Source: Prevotella sp. KH2C16 (GTDB lineage: Bacteria; Bacteroidota; Bacteroidia; Bacteroidales; Bacteroidaceae). From it: a stretch of 64,000 nt of DNA. This document shows positions 44,553 through 54,500 of the stretch, one piece after another. The stretch spans positions 1 to 64,000 of the forward strand of contig NZ_FOOW01000008.1 of the NCBI RefSeq assembly GCF_900113305.1, in the 5' to 3' direction. Each line of letters opens with the position of its first letter. Position 1 is the stretch's first letter. The notes beneath the pieces were generated by a model, which did not search any database, was not told where the DNA came from, and saw nothing but the letters and a program-made list of their open reading frames with translations. Position numbers and translations under genes: made by a program.

Positions 44553-46412
44553 TTATTTTTTAAGAAAAGCCTTTGGAAGGCTCAGGGTTTCGTTGGGCTC
44601 ATTGAATCTCTGATTGTCTGGTACATTGATTTTGCCAGCCCCTATCTTCATCAATTGTTTTAGTTCGTCCAAGTAAAGGCGATAGATGTCTCGGGGAAGT
44701 GCTCGGTGTAACTTGCATAATGAAGCGGCCATTCCCACCACTTCGCCCATCATGCCTGTTGTACGCATCACGCGGACGGTGCCAAGGGCTACATGGGTGC
44801 AGCTAATATCGCGGCCAGCCATAAATAGGTTTTCTACATTTCTTGAATACAAACATCTATAAGGTACTGCATATGGAAATATCCAATTATGCACAGTGCG
44901 TGTTTTGAACTCATTTCCCGGAAATCTAAGTGAGTTTACAGAATCAGCAGAATGTAAGTCGATGGCCCAAGTGGTGGTAAAAGATGCATCTTCATGAAAA
45001 ACATTCTTGTCTATATCATCCTGAGATAGGACATAGTCCCCCAACAGGCGTCTTGACTCTCGTTTGCCCATTATGTAAGCCACCCAGTCCAAGGAACGAT
45101 TCCTGTAGTATAGGCTGTCCTTATCATGATTTTTGAGATAGCTCCAGTTTGAATAAACTACCAGCAAGCCATAATCTCTAATTCGTTCGGCATCTGTAAT
45201 CTGATTTTTATTCATACCGGTCTCCCATGTCCACTCTCCCTTAAAGACCCTTTCTACATTTAATTGGTCGAAGCGGATTCCATAGGAGAACTCTGGAAAG
45301 GAGGAAGGAATGGAATCCTCCCTGCTATACCACTGGACAGATGCACCCATCACAAGAGAATCCGGAGTAACTGGTGCCATACTTTCACCAAACTCGTCTT
45401 GACCTTCGCGCCCCATACGATAATCTGCGCCAGAAAGTGCTCCGATACTTCCATCTCCGGTACAATCACTAAACAATTGTGCTGCGATTTCCATTCTTTT
45501 CGCATTCTCTATGTTTTCAATGATTACAGAATGGATTCTGTTACCTTCCTTCCTAACAGCAATGGCACGATAATTCCTAAACAGGCTGATATTGGATTCC
45601 GCATGGATGAATGAGTCCTTTTTCTCGTCCTCATAGAAATAACCTGGTTGGGCATTACCACCTCTGCTGTGCCCGAATTCACGAATCATTCTACCTAAGG
45701 CAGGGTATTTACCTACTTCTATGATTCCTCCCAGATGGACACGCACCTCTGAGGAATTGTTCCCCCCTAAAACTGGTCGGTCATTGATTAAAGCCACCTT
45801 CAATCCTAATCTCGCAGCGGTTGCAGCAGCGCACATACCAGCTATTCCGCCGCCAATAACTACGAAATCATAATTGTAAGATTCTTCTTTCTGCACGGGG
45901 AGAAACTTACGACGCAAATCGTCTTTATGAGAGAAGTATGTATTCGGATTCTTAGTGTCTGTTGTCAGAAAAATAGCATCGCATCTACCTTCAAATCCTG
46001 TAAGGTCGTGAAGTGTGATTCGTGTAGAACCTTTACGAAGGGGAATAACCATAGCCGGTTGCCAAAACCACGCATTACCATCACTCCCCAGAATCTTGGA
46101 AGTCCGATGACCTACTATCAATTGGAATTTACCAGGTCCCGCCGTCTTTTCCCATGGTGAAGTCCAATTATAAGTTCTCACCCAGATGTGATAGACACCA
46201 TCTTCTGGAATATCCAACTGCGTATATGCATCCTGCACAGGTATCCCCATGCCATGTGCCAAAAGGTAGGGCGAGCCCATGAGATCCATAAACTGTTGAT
46301 CAACAAGCCAACCACCTTTATGGGAAAAAGATTCTGATTCTACAAGCAAATCCTTTGCACAGACCATTTGCAGGGTAAGGAATACTGAAATAATTGCTAT
46401 GAATCGTTTCAT
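44553..46412 (-). CDS. FAD-dependent oxidoreductase (FAD_oxidored) with N-terminal beta-sandwich
   Basis: A 619-residue exported protein (signal FIAIISVFLTLQMVCA). Residues 21-150 look like a carbohydrate-binding-type beta-sandwich (DGVYHIWVRTYNWTSPW, KFQLIVG, STRITLHDLTGFEGRCDAIFLT). The FAD-binding Rossmann motif YDFVVIGGGIAGMCAAATAA begins at 181, followed by RPVLGGNNSSEVRVHLGG and FSDCTGDGSIGALSGADYRMGREG, and near the C-terminus FMAGRDISCTHVALGTVRVM, all typical of the FAD_oxidored family seen in PULs. Function in sugar degradation is not established. It opens the enzyme part of the PUL behind a palindrome. Confidence 0.85.
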   Translation of the reverse strand: MKRFIAIISVFLTLQMVCAKDLLVESESFSHKGGWLVDQQFMDLMGSPYLLAHGMGIPVQDAYTQLDIPEDGVYHIWVRTYNWTSPWEKTAGPGKFQLIVGHRTSKILGSDGNAWFWQPAMVIPLRKGSTRITLHDLTGFEGRCDAIFLTTDTKNPNTYFSHKDDLRRKFLPVQKEESYNYDFVVIGGGIAGMCAAATAARLGLKVALINDRPVLGGNNSSEVRVHLGGIIEVGKYPALGRMIREFGHSRGGNAQPGYFYEDEKKDSFIHAESNISLFRNYRAIAVRKEGNRIHSVIIENIENAKRMEIAAQLFSDCTGDGSIGALSGADYRMGREGQDEFGESMAPVTPDSLVMGASVQWYSREDSIPSSFPEFSYGIRFDQLNVERVFKGEWTWETGMNKNQITDAERIRDYGLLVVYSNWSYLKNHDKDSLYYRNRSLDWVAYIMGKRESRRLLGDYVLSQDDIDKNVFHEDASFTTTWAIDLHSADSVNSLRFPGNEFKTRTVHNWIFPYAVPYRCLYSRNVENLFMAGRDISCTHVALGTVRVMRTTGMMGEVVGMAASLCKLHRALPRDIYRLYLDELKQLMKIGAGKINVPDNQRFNEPNETLSLPKAFLKK

Positions 46413-46510
46413 TTAGGTTTTTAGTTCTTATGTCTATTTAACTAGACGAAAAAAATCAATTATTATATAGGTCAAGGATGAAAAAACATCTGATTTGAGT
46501 CTATGAAAGA

Positions 46511-46548
46511 AAGAAGGAAGCATCAGTAGCTACTGAAGCTTCCTTCTT
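46511..46548 (-). terminator. Near-perfect 38-base palindrome splitting the PUL
   Basis: AAGAAGGAAGC / GCTTCCTTCTT flank a self-complementary TCAGTAGCTACTGA core with one A/A mismatch. It lies 30 bases after the DUF4832 stop, followed on the minus strand by CTTTCTTTCATAG. It could be a terminator, an attenuator or an RNA stabiliser between the transport genes and the enzyme genes. Confidence 0.65.
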
Positions 46549-46578
46549 ATTAATAATTCGCATACAGAAGTAATAAGC

Positions 46579-48189
46579 TTACTTAATTACTACATCGGAA
46601 ATCTTGAGCCAGCCTTCAGAAGTGAGATATTCATCACGGGCTGCAATTTGAATTCCAATCTCATTGTTGTTACTTGTATCCACAAGACCAACTGCCCAAG
46701 CATAGTTCCCAGGGGCTACACCATCCAATGTGAACGAGGTAGTGTATGTCTTAGGTGAATCCTTTACCCAATCTGACAGTTTAGGAGCTTCATCCACGAA
46801 GCGATATAAGGGGTCTCCCGTCTCTTTATTAAGAAGCGCAAAACAAACCTTATACTTCTGATTCCATTGAGGAATATTGGTAGGGCAATATCCCCAGCCG
46901 AGATTAGACCAGCGATGAGTAAACACTACCTTGCCTCCGGCAGAAGCAGAAACTGGAGCGGATATCTTGTCAGGATAAAGACGATAGCCGCCTTCTTCTA
47001 TAAACTTTTTAACGAGATTGAAAGCCGAATTGAACCACGAATGGGTTTCCCCTGTCAGGACATTAGTAGAAAATCTGAAGTCCATCATATTGACATTAGC
47101 TCCCTTGCCTTCATTATACTCACCTTGGCGGACCTCTGCAAAATTGTTATAGCCATCGCCCTTGATTGAATTTCCATGAGAAGATTCAACCCATCCGCCT
47201 TCCATAAGGATGGGGCGCAGATAATGATACTTGGAGGCTATGCCCCTTTCCCAAGTGGTATAATAACTCTTCATGCCAAAAGCGTCATGGCGAAGGCAGA
47301 ATCCCTTATTGACGGCTTGGTCGATAAGCTTCTCTGACAAATCAAGTTCTGTTGCCGCAAACTCCTTTCCTGATAAGATACAGCGGTGATAGTTGATAAC
47401 AATAGGAACTTTGGTAAATAACCTCTGCATCAGATCAGATATCCAGTCAAAAACACTCTGTCGCGGTGTCTCGTCTCCAGTAGAATATATCAAGCTATGA
47501 GTCTCTCCCCATTTCCCAAGGCCAAAACCGCTAACAAACTGAGTAATGGAAGGATCATTGTAAACAGAAGCAAAGTCAGCAAGAAATTTTTCATATTTCT
47601 GTTGGAAGATCGGATCGTCAGGATAAGGCGACCATACCTGTACACTACCGGTCGTCGTAACATATCCTTTGGCTCCGGCATCCTGAACATACTGAGGGGT
47701 GAAATTATAATGTTTGTCGCGACTATCGACTACGAAAGTAAACGCAAGCTTAAGATCACGCTTCTTTGCACCCTCGACGAGCATCCTGAAGCGTTGGGCT
47801 GGTTTCGTATTACAATTGTCCTGCCAAACATATACGCCTTCCTCTGGGTTGAAGTCGCTCCAAGCACCTCTTATGTATAAAGTAGTTCCATAATCAGAGA
47901 CCTTGATCCTACCATCAGAAGACTCGAAATTATCGTATAGATTCCAGAAATTATCCATCATCCCATCGCCAAGACCTGCATAGATAACCCATCCTTGCAT
48001 AGGATTTCTTTGCAATTTATAGCGTTCGGGCTTAATATTGACAATCTCATTGCCCGCTATATCCCAACTATAGTCAGTCTTTACTATATCTTTGTCATCG
48101 GAGCATGAAGCTCCGATGAATAGCATGAATATCATTAGCTGTTCTGCGATACGCAGATGCTTGTTTTTGAATGTTTTTTTCATACTCAT
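46579..48189 (-). CDS. DUF4832/DUF4874-type lipoprotein, candidate glycoside hydrolase
   Basis: A 536-residue lipoprotein: the signal sequence ends in FMLFIGASC and is followed by SDDKD, an acidic motif that marks surface-exposed lipoproteins in Bacteroidetes. The body shows NPMQGWVIYAG, IRGAWSDFNPEEGVYVW, AFTFVVDSRD, WSPYPDDPIFQQKYEKFLADFA, GLGKWGETHS, FDWISDLMQRLFTKVPIVINYHR, ILMEGGWVES and a C-terminal beta domain (WSNLGWGYCPTNIPQWNQKYKV...). E229 (after GKWG) and E330 (in MEGGW) are placed as in clan GH-A barrel enzymes. It is a paralogue of the protein at 54983-56530. No characterised member is known to me. Confidence 0.85.
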   Translation of the reverse strand: MSMKKTFKNKHLRIAEQLMIFMLFIGASCSDDKDIVKTDYSWDIAGNEIVNIKPERYKLQRNPMQGWVIYAGLGDGMMDNFWNLYDNFESSDGRIKVSDYGTTLYIRGAWSDFNPEEGVYVWQDNCNTKPAQRFRMLVEGAKKRDLKLAFTFVVDSRDKHYNFTPQYVQDAGAKGYVTTTGSVQVWSPYPDDPIFQQKYEKFLADFASVYNDPSITQFVSGFGLGKWGETHSLIYSTGDETPRQSVFDWISDLMQRLFTKVPIVINYHRCILSGKEFAATELDLSEKLIDQAVNKGFCLRHDAFGMKSYYTTWERGIASKYHYLRPILMEGGWVESSHGNSIKGDGYNNFAEVRQGEYNEGKGANVNMMDFRFSTNVLTGETHSWFNSAFNLVKKFIEEGGYRLYPDKISAPVSASAGGKVVFTHRWSNLGWGYCPTNIPQWNQKYKVCFALLNKETGDPLYRFVDEAPKLSDWVKDSPKTYTTSFTLDGVAPGNYAWAVGLVDTSNNNEIGIQIAARDEYLTSEGWLKISDVVIK

Positions 48190-48195
48190 AGTTTT

Positions 48196-49818
48196 TTACT
48201 TCTTATCAAAAATTACTGTTAAGTTCTTGATATCCACCACGACATGATTGCATCCCTCTGGAATGATGAAATAAGCATATCGATTATCTCCCTGTCCCGC
48301 AACAAGTTTTTGAGGAGTGTTGTCCGTAACCGTAATATAACCATTATGGTCATTTCTCTTGGCATCGGCCGTAGAACCATAAGCATATACATTATTATTA
48401 TGGCAATCTACGGTAAACTTAATGGATGCCTGAACGGTATTACCACGCTCATCCTTCTGACTGGAGCGAGGCAATACTTCACCTGAGTAAACAAATACAT
48501 TTGGATCGGCCAGGCTCTGTTTCAGAGTATACTTCTTTTGGTAACCGACGAAGAGACCTGTATCATGGTCAAACCCGTTAAAAGTACCATACATCCAAAG
48601 TGTATCGACTTTTGTGGTATAAGGGTTAATCTGTAGTGTGGTATTATTCCATCGAACTTCCGTAGACTTCATGTCCGTGGCAGCAGAATAAATGCGTATA
48701 GACTTATCCTCTGTATTTACAACAATTCTATATACTCCCGCTTCTGGGATGGACCAATAACGAGTAGAAGTGTTCGCTGTCGGGACTTGTGTGAAAGTCA
48801 GGCTCTGCCCGTCATTAATGTCGTGATTCGAAGCGGAATAAGGAACTATGGACATTTGCTGTTCTCCATTGAAAGTAAGCGGGAGATACAGCTCGCCTTT
48901 GTTTAGGGAACCTTTCCATGCATAGAGATTACTGTTTTCAAGTGTCTGGTTAATCTGTATCTGGTCGCTTCCTACCGCAGAACCAGCAAGATACATCTGA
49001 TTTACCTCTACCAGGGCACCTGCTGCCAGTATCTTGACAGTATGATTCCTAAGATTCACCGTAACGCGGTAAGTATCCTCTTCTGACAAAGTCCAGTAAT
49101 TGGCCACGGACTCTTCAGTAACAATAGCCGGCATATCATTAAGTGTTGTAGGAGTATCAGCCAATGAAGGACCTATTGCATTATTCTCATCATAATTAAT
49201 GAGCGGGAAATTAATCTGACCCGCAAGAAGTCTTCCGGTATAAGTGTAGACTAATGAATCTGCATCGCTGCGTTGGAGTTCTATCTTATTGCCTGGAACG
49301 GCAGATCCAGCCATGTATAGATGATCTGCCCTGAATTGTTTCGGGCCATAGGTCTTTATTTTTATGGTCTTTGTGGCTATATCCGGAACTTTAAGGGTTG
49401 GACCCTGGAATGAAGCCGTAACAGTAAAGATGACACTACCAACTGTACTTGTAGTGAGACCAAAATGATTTACCAATAAATCCTGCAACTCTGCATGGGT
49501 ATACTCTCTATGGAATCTGCCGTCGTCCTCATATTCAGAGATGACATTGGCTGAGCTCCCATCCACTTGTATCTCATATTTATAGGTGGTAATATACTCA
49601 TTGCCATAATCATGGGCTACATTCCAGTCCAAAGTTAATGCGGTCTCGTCCGGCGCATTCTCATCAAGTTTCACATAGTCTCCGGATTCGGATATTTGAA
49701 TTTCGGAGTTATTATGTGAGAAGAAATTATCTATCGTATCACTACATCCGGCCGCCATCAGAGGCAAAAAAACCAATGACAGCATCTTGAAATAATTCAC
49801 TTTTATTCTACTTTTCAT
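48196..49818 (-). CDS. SusE/SusF-like surface glycan-binding lipoprotein
   Basis: A 540-residue lipoprotein with a lipobox ending in LPLMAAGC followed by SDT. An N-terminal SusE domain (about residues 30-155: IQISESGDYVKLDENAPDETALTLDWN, TAEL-like AELQDLL, VIFTVTASFQGP) is followed by three tandem starch-binding-like beta modules beginning RADHLYMAGSAVPGNKIEL, VNQMYLAGSAVGSDQIQI and VDTLWMYGTFNGFDHDTG, each ending in a VNLRNHTVKI-type strand. It would bind the target glycan at the cell surface and hold it near SusCD. It starts 17 bases after the SusD stop. Confidence 0.9.
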   Translation of the reverse strand: MKSRIKVNYFKMLSLVFLPLMAAGCSDTIDNFFSHNNSEIQISESGDYVKLDENAPDETALTLDWNVAHDYGNEYITTYKYEIQVDGSSANVISEYEDDGRFHREYTHAELQDLLVNHFGLTTSTVGSVIFTVTASFQGPTLKVPDIATKTIKIKTYGPKQFRADHLYMAGSAVPGNKIELQRSDADSLVYTYTGRLLAGQINFPLINYDENNAIGPSLADTPTTLNDMPAIVTEESVANYWTLSEEDTYRVTVNLRNHTVKILAAGALVEVNQMYLAGSAVGSDQIQINQTLENSNLYAWKGSLNKGELYLPLTFNGEQQMSIVPYSASNHDINDGQSLTFTQVPTANTSTRYWSIPEAGVYRIVVNTEDKSIRIYSAATDMKSTEVRWNNTTLQINPYTTKVDTLWMYGTFNGFDHDTGLFVGYQKKYTLKQSLADPNVFVYSGEVLPRSSQKDERGNTVQASIKFTVDCHNNNVYAYGSTADAKRNDHNGYITVTDNTPQKLVAGQGDNRYAYFIIPEGCNHVVVDIKNLTVIFDKK

Positions 49819-49835
49819 TACTGTAAGGTTTTGAA

Positions 49836-51557
49836 TTAATAACCTGGATTATTTGTCAAATTAGGACAGAGTTCCATGTCATGAGTAGGTACCGGCCACA
49901 GCATCTCGCGAGACGGAAATTGCCGCTTAGCCCCTGTTGTACACAAGCTTGCGTTAAAAAGAGCAGAGAAATCAGCCAGCCCGTCCTCGTCTATTTGGGG
50001 AGTCATTCCCCAGAACCAGTTTCCCTTATTCACAACATCGGTAAGCTCCTTCTGTGGATCCATCAACATGATATAGTTATAGCCATTTAAAGCTTTCTCC
50101 GCAAGCTTCCATCTCATGAGGTCCTGGAGCCGCTGATTCTCCATTGCGAATTCCATGCGTCGCTCAATGCGTACAGCCTTGCGCATCTGCTCCTGACTTT
50201 GTGCGCTGACTGCAGGATAAGAGTCGGTTTGCGATTTGTCGACTCCATACGCGCGGGCTCTCACCTCATTGATGGCGTCAGCAGCAGCGGCGAGATTCTT
50301 GTTTTGTTCTATCAATGCTTCTGCATAAATGAGCAAGACATCAGCATACCGTATAATGGTATAGTCCTGTTCTACCTGCATGCCGTTATCCAGCCAGGAG
50401 GCGTCTATGCCTTTCTTCCATAGTAGGCCGTTATAGGAAGTATACTGGTTGACAATTCTTGTATCCTGATTGGCCTGTATCTTGCCAGTAGTATAATTCA
50501 TAATGCTCCTTGCGGCGGGACTTGGATTGAACTCATATCCACAATGCTCGGAGCCAAAGGCAACAATCGTTTTTGCACAGCGTGGATCACGGTTTTTGAA
50601 TGGGTCATGGGGATCAAAGAGGGGAGACTCATCGATAGGCAGCCCGTCGGTGCACAAATAAGATGCCAGCAAATCCCACGAAGGGTTGTAGGAGCCATAT
50701 CCACCGGCATTTCTCGGCAACCCGTTCTTTACGATCCAGGAATCCAGTACGACACTATTCTCGATGGAACGAGGAAGGACGAAGATTTTCTCTGAAACAT
50801 TTTTGGTCTTCTGCAGGAATAATTCAGAAAAGTCAGGATAGAGACTGTAAATCCCAATATCAATGCATTGCTTAGCTGCCTCTTCTGCCTGATCATAATC
50901 ATGCATGTAGAGAGCATATCTTGCTTTCATGGCAAGAGCTACACCCTTAGTAGCATGAATCTGATTTGACTGCCCGTAAGATACGGGTAAGGATGCAATT
51001 GCCTTGTCGAAATCCTGATAGGTGAGCTCCTTGACTTCTGCTACAGGCCGTCTGCCCTGGCGTTCCGCTTCTGTTATGGTTTCCGTTTTCTCCATATAAG
51101 GCACATCACCATAGAAGAAGGTGAGGTCGGCATATTTACAAGCACGGGCGAAATAGGCTTCACCCGCATAGCGGTTGAGTATTTCTTCAGGTACATTTCC
51201 CTCGGCCTTATGAATGTTCTCTAACATGGTGTTGGCTCTGGCAATAAGCTTGTAGCTCTGTTGCCAGAGAGCATAGACTTCATATTGCTGGCCATTTAAT
51301 GTGCCGTCGAGTACAGATCCGTTACTACCCGGATTTCTGTTGACTAGTCGGTAAGTGGTGTTGTCTGACCATTGCTCTGCGGAGGATAAAGGCTCCTGCC
51401 AATAACCGAGAATATAAAACTCATTGCTGGCAAGGTTCAATTCTGTTTCCGTGGTGTACCAAGACTCCGTATTTCCTTCTGATTTCGGAATCAGATTCAT
51501 GTCTTCACACGAAACAAGTGCAACGCATAGGCCTGCTAATAATATCTTCGTTTTCAT
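49836..51557 (-). CDS. SusD/RagB-family glycan-binding lipoprotein
   Basis: A 573-residue SusD-type lipoprotein that covers the SusC barrel and helps pass glycan into it. The lipobox is LCVALVSC, followed by EDMNLIPKSEGN. Family helices and loops are visible: WYTTETELNLASNEFY, LIARANTMLENIHKAEGNVPEEILNRYAGEAYFARACKYADLTFFYGDVPYMEKTETI, and the C-terminal VRIERRMEFAMENQRLQDLMRWKLAEKAL and GYNY block. It follows susC after 12 bases on the same strand, the standard SusCD pair. Confidence 0.95.
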   Translation of the reverse strand: MKTKILLAGLCVALVSCEDMNLIPKSEGNTESWYTTETELNLASNEFYILGYWQEPLSSAEQWSDNTTYRLVNRNPGSNGSVLDGTLNGQQYEVYALWQQSYKLIARANTMLENIHKAEGNVPEEILNRYAGEAYFARACKYADLTFFYGDVPYMEKTETITEAERQGRRPVAEVKELTYQDFDKAIASLPVSYGQSNQIHATKGVALAMKARYALYMHDYDQAEEAAKQCIDIGIYSLYPDFSELFLQKTKNVSEKIFVLPRSIENSVVLDSWIVKNGLPRNAGGYGSYNPSWDLLASYLCTDGLPIDESPLFDPHDPFKNRDPRCAKTIVAFGSEHCGYEFNPSPAARSIMNYTTGKIQANQDTRIVNQYTSYNGLLWKKGIDASWLDNGMQVEQDYTIIRYADVLLIYAEALIEQNKNLAAAADAINEVRARAYGVDKSQTDSYPAVSAQSQEQMRKAVRIERRMEFAMENQRLQDLMRWKLAEKALNGYNYIMLMDPQKELTDVVNKGNWFWGMTPQIDEDGLADFSALFNASLCTTGAKRQFPSREMLWPVPTHDMELCPNLTNNPGY

Positions 51558-51569
51558 TGCATGTCTTAA

Positions 51570-54500
51570 TTAAAAGTTTATTTGAATACCAAATACAAGG
51601 GATGTCGTAATGGGATAAGAACTTGTGCCCATCTCGGGGTCCCATCCTTTAGGATAATCGCTGATACAGAATAGATCGGAGACACTTATGTAAGTGCGTA
51701 GTTTGTTCAACCCAATCTTGTGAATCCAGATAGAAGGTAATGTATAGCCTAATGTTATATTCTTCATGCGGAAGTAGCCTCCATTGAAGATCCAATGGGT
51801 TGAAGTCGCATAGTTATTGCTCTTGGAGACGCTGGAGAGGCGAGGATAGAATACATCCTCGTTTTGTTTTGCTGTATTAAACGGACTCCAATAGTTATCT
51901 TCTATGATGGAAGGTATATTGCCATAGTTGTCTCTTAACGGCTGGACCATCGCTGCATCAAGATAAGAATTTTGTTTTGCGACGCCTTGGAATGCCATGC
52001 TCAGGTCTATTCCTTTCCAAGAGGCATTCACTTGACCGCCGAACTGGTATCTTGGCAAGGAGTTGCCTAATGGGACACGGTCGTATTCCGGTGAAATCTT
52101 TCCGTCAGGAACGCCGTCCGGCCCGGTGACATCACGATACTTCAAGTCTCCTACGGTAACACTGGTGCTGGTGCGGGCAGAAAAATTAACCTCTTCTTGA
52201 GTTTGGTAAATACCGTCACAGATGTATCCGTAGTATTCATTGAAGAGTACGCCGGCTCGTTTAATCTTACCTCCACTGATAATATCCGAATTATTAAGGT
52301 AGTCAATCTTAGAGAGGAAGTCAGAGAAATTGGCACTGATACTGTAACTGAAATCGCCTATATGATCCTGCCATCCCAAGTCGATGTCATAGCCATGGGT
52401 AGACATCTTGCCCGCATTGGTACTCGGGTCATTATATCCCATGGAGTAGGGTATCTGGATGGCAAGCAGCATGTCAGAAGTCTTCTTCCAGTAATAGTCA
52501 AAGGTAAGGTGCAACCGGTTCCTGAAGAAATTGACATCCAGTCCCAGATCTGTAGATGTGGTCGTTTCCCATGTAATATCCTCGACAGCCAAGACTGCAG
52601 GGCGGGCTGTCTTTCCAGAGGTAACGCTGCCATCCGCCATATAAAAATAGGAACTGCCAAATGACATCAACGCGATATATGGGAAGTAGTTACTGCCAAT
52701 ACGCTCATTGCCCAACTTTCCCCAAGAGGCGCGAAACTTCAGATAGGAAAGAGCCCTGGGACTGATGCCCTTCATAAAGGGCTCCTCGGATATCACCCAT
52801 CCTGCAGAGAATGATGGGAAAGTGCCCCAACGATATTTTTTGGCAAACCGGGAAGAGCCGTCATGACGGACATTAGCCTGGAAGAGATAACGATTTGCAT
52901 AGGAATAAAGCACGCGGCCGAAGAAGGAGTTGGAAGTATATTCACTCCCAGATCCACTATTGTCCTTATAGTCTTCCGGCCCGATATTCAGGTAAGGGTA
53001 GTTCGTTAGTTCATACTGGTCGCGTGCGGCAGAGAGATTCTCAGACTTAGAATAATAATTCTCAAAGCCGGCCATCAGCGTGAGGCTATTCTGGCCAAAG
53101 TCACGCATATAATTGGCAAGTAGCTGGGATGTTACATGCCAACCGTCGTTTCGGGTCTCGCTGAGTTTATTGGTAGCATACATAGAGCCCCCGTCGAAAT
53201 ATCCTCCAAAGGTCTCAGGATCATCCTGCAGATAGTAACCGCAGGCCATTTTAAAGGATTTTCCTTTTGAGTAGTTGACAAATGGGGAGATGATGGCCGA
53301 GAGACTGAATCCCTTGAACGGCTTATAGACCAAGGAGCCTTTGCCGCCGATTTGGGTACTATGATTCACGGAAGAACCGCCTTTGGTGAGCAGACCATAA
53401 GGATTGGCACCGCTCTTGCCAGAGGCTAATCTTCCATCTGACCAGAGAGCAGGATAGATAGCCGGCATCTTACGCATATCGCTGAAGGGATCATAGATTT
53501 GATTCATACTTTTCGCATAACGGATATTGATGTCAATTGTCGCTGAGAGCTTGTCGCTTATCTTGAAATCATTGTTGGATCGTAACATATACCGTTGGAA
53601 CTTTCTACCGTCATATAGACCATCTACATCGTCATACGACAGCGTGGCAACAGACCTTACCACCTTGTTACCCCCGCTTACACTCAAAGTATGGGTCATG
53701 CGCGGTGCGGAACTCTTGAGAATCAGCCCTTTCCAGTCAGACACCGGATAGTTGTTTGGATCCGTCTCGTGATATCTCATCCAGTTTTTTGTCTGATCCG
53801 CAGTATATACCTGGAAGAAGCCGCCGGAGGGATTGTCGTTATACTGGAGTTCATTGTTCATTTCCAAATAACGGGTTACCCCCACCATGCTTGGCTGTCG
53901 GGTCGGGATTTCCCATCCGAACTCGGCGTTATATTTAAGGTCTATCTTCCCGGTTTCATTTCCACGCTTTGTGGTAACAAGGATGACACCCGCTGCAGCC
54001 TTTGAGCCATAGATGCTCGCAGCAGCGGCATCCTTGAGGACGGAAACACTCTCCACATCATTTGGATTGACATAGTCGAGCGAGCCTTCAACCCCGTCGA
54101 CGATAACCAGAGGAGAAGAGTCTCCGATTGTGGTTACGCCTCTAACATGAATGCTGCTCGCGCCAGAACCTGGAGCGGAGCTGTTTCTGCGTACCATGAC
54201 ACCAGAGAGCGAGCCCTGCAAGGCACTGGAAAGTTGAGTCGTACGTTTATTGACGAGTTCATCCCCCTTTACGGCTGCTACTGCACCCGTGAGGTCTTTC
54301 TTTTTTACGGAGCCGTAACCAATGACGACAAGTTCATCCAGAGTGTTGCTGTCTTCAACCATCTCCACATCATAGTTGTTACGATTGCCAACCTTTATTT
54401 GCTGTGGATTCATGCCGACATAGCTGATTTCAAGCATAGAACCTTCTGGAACTTCGATGGAATAATGGCCATCGATGTCTGTTATAACGCCGGAGTTGCT

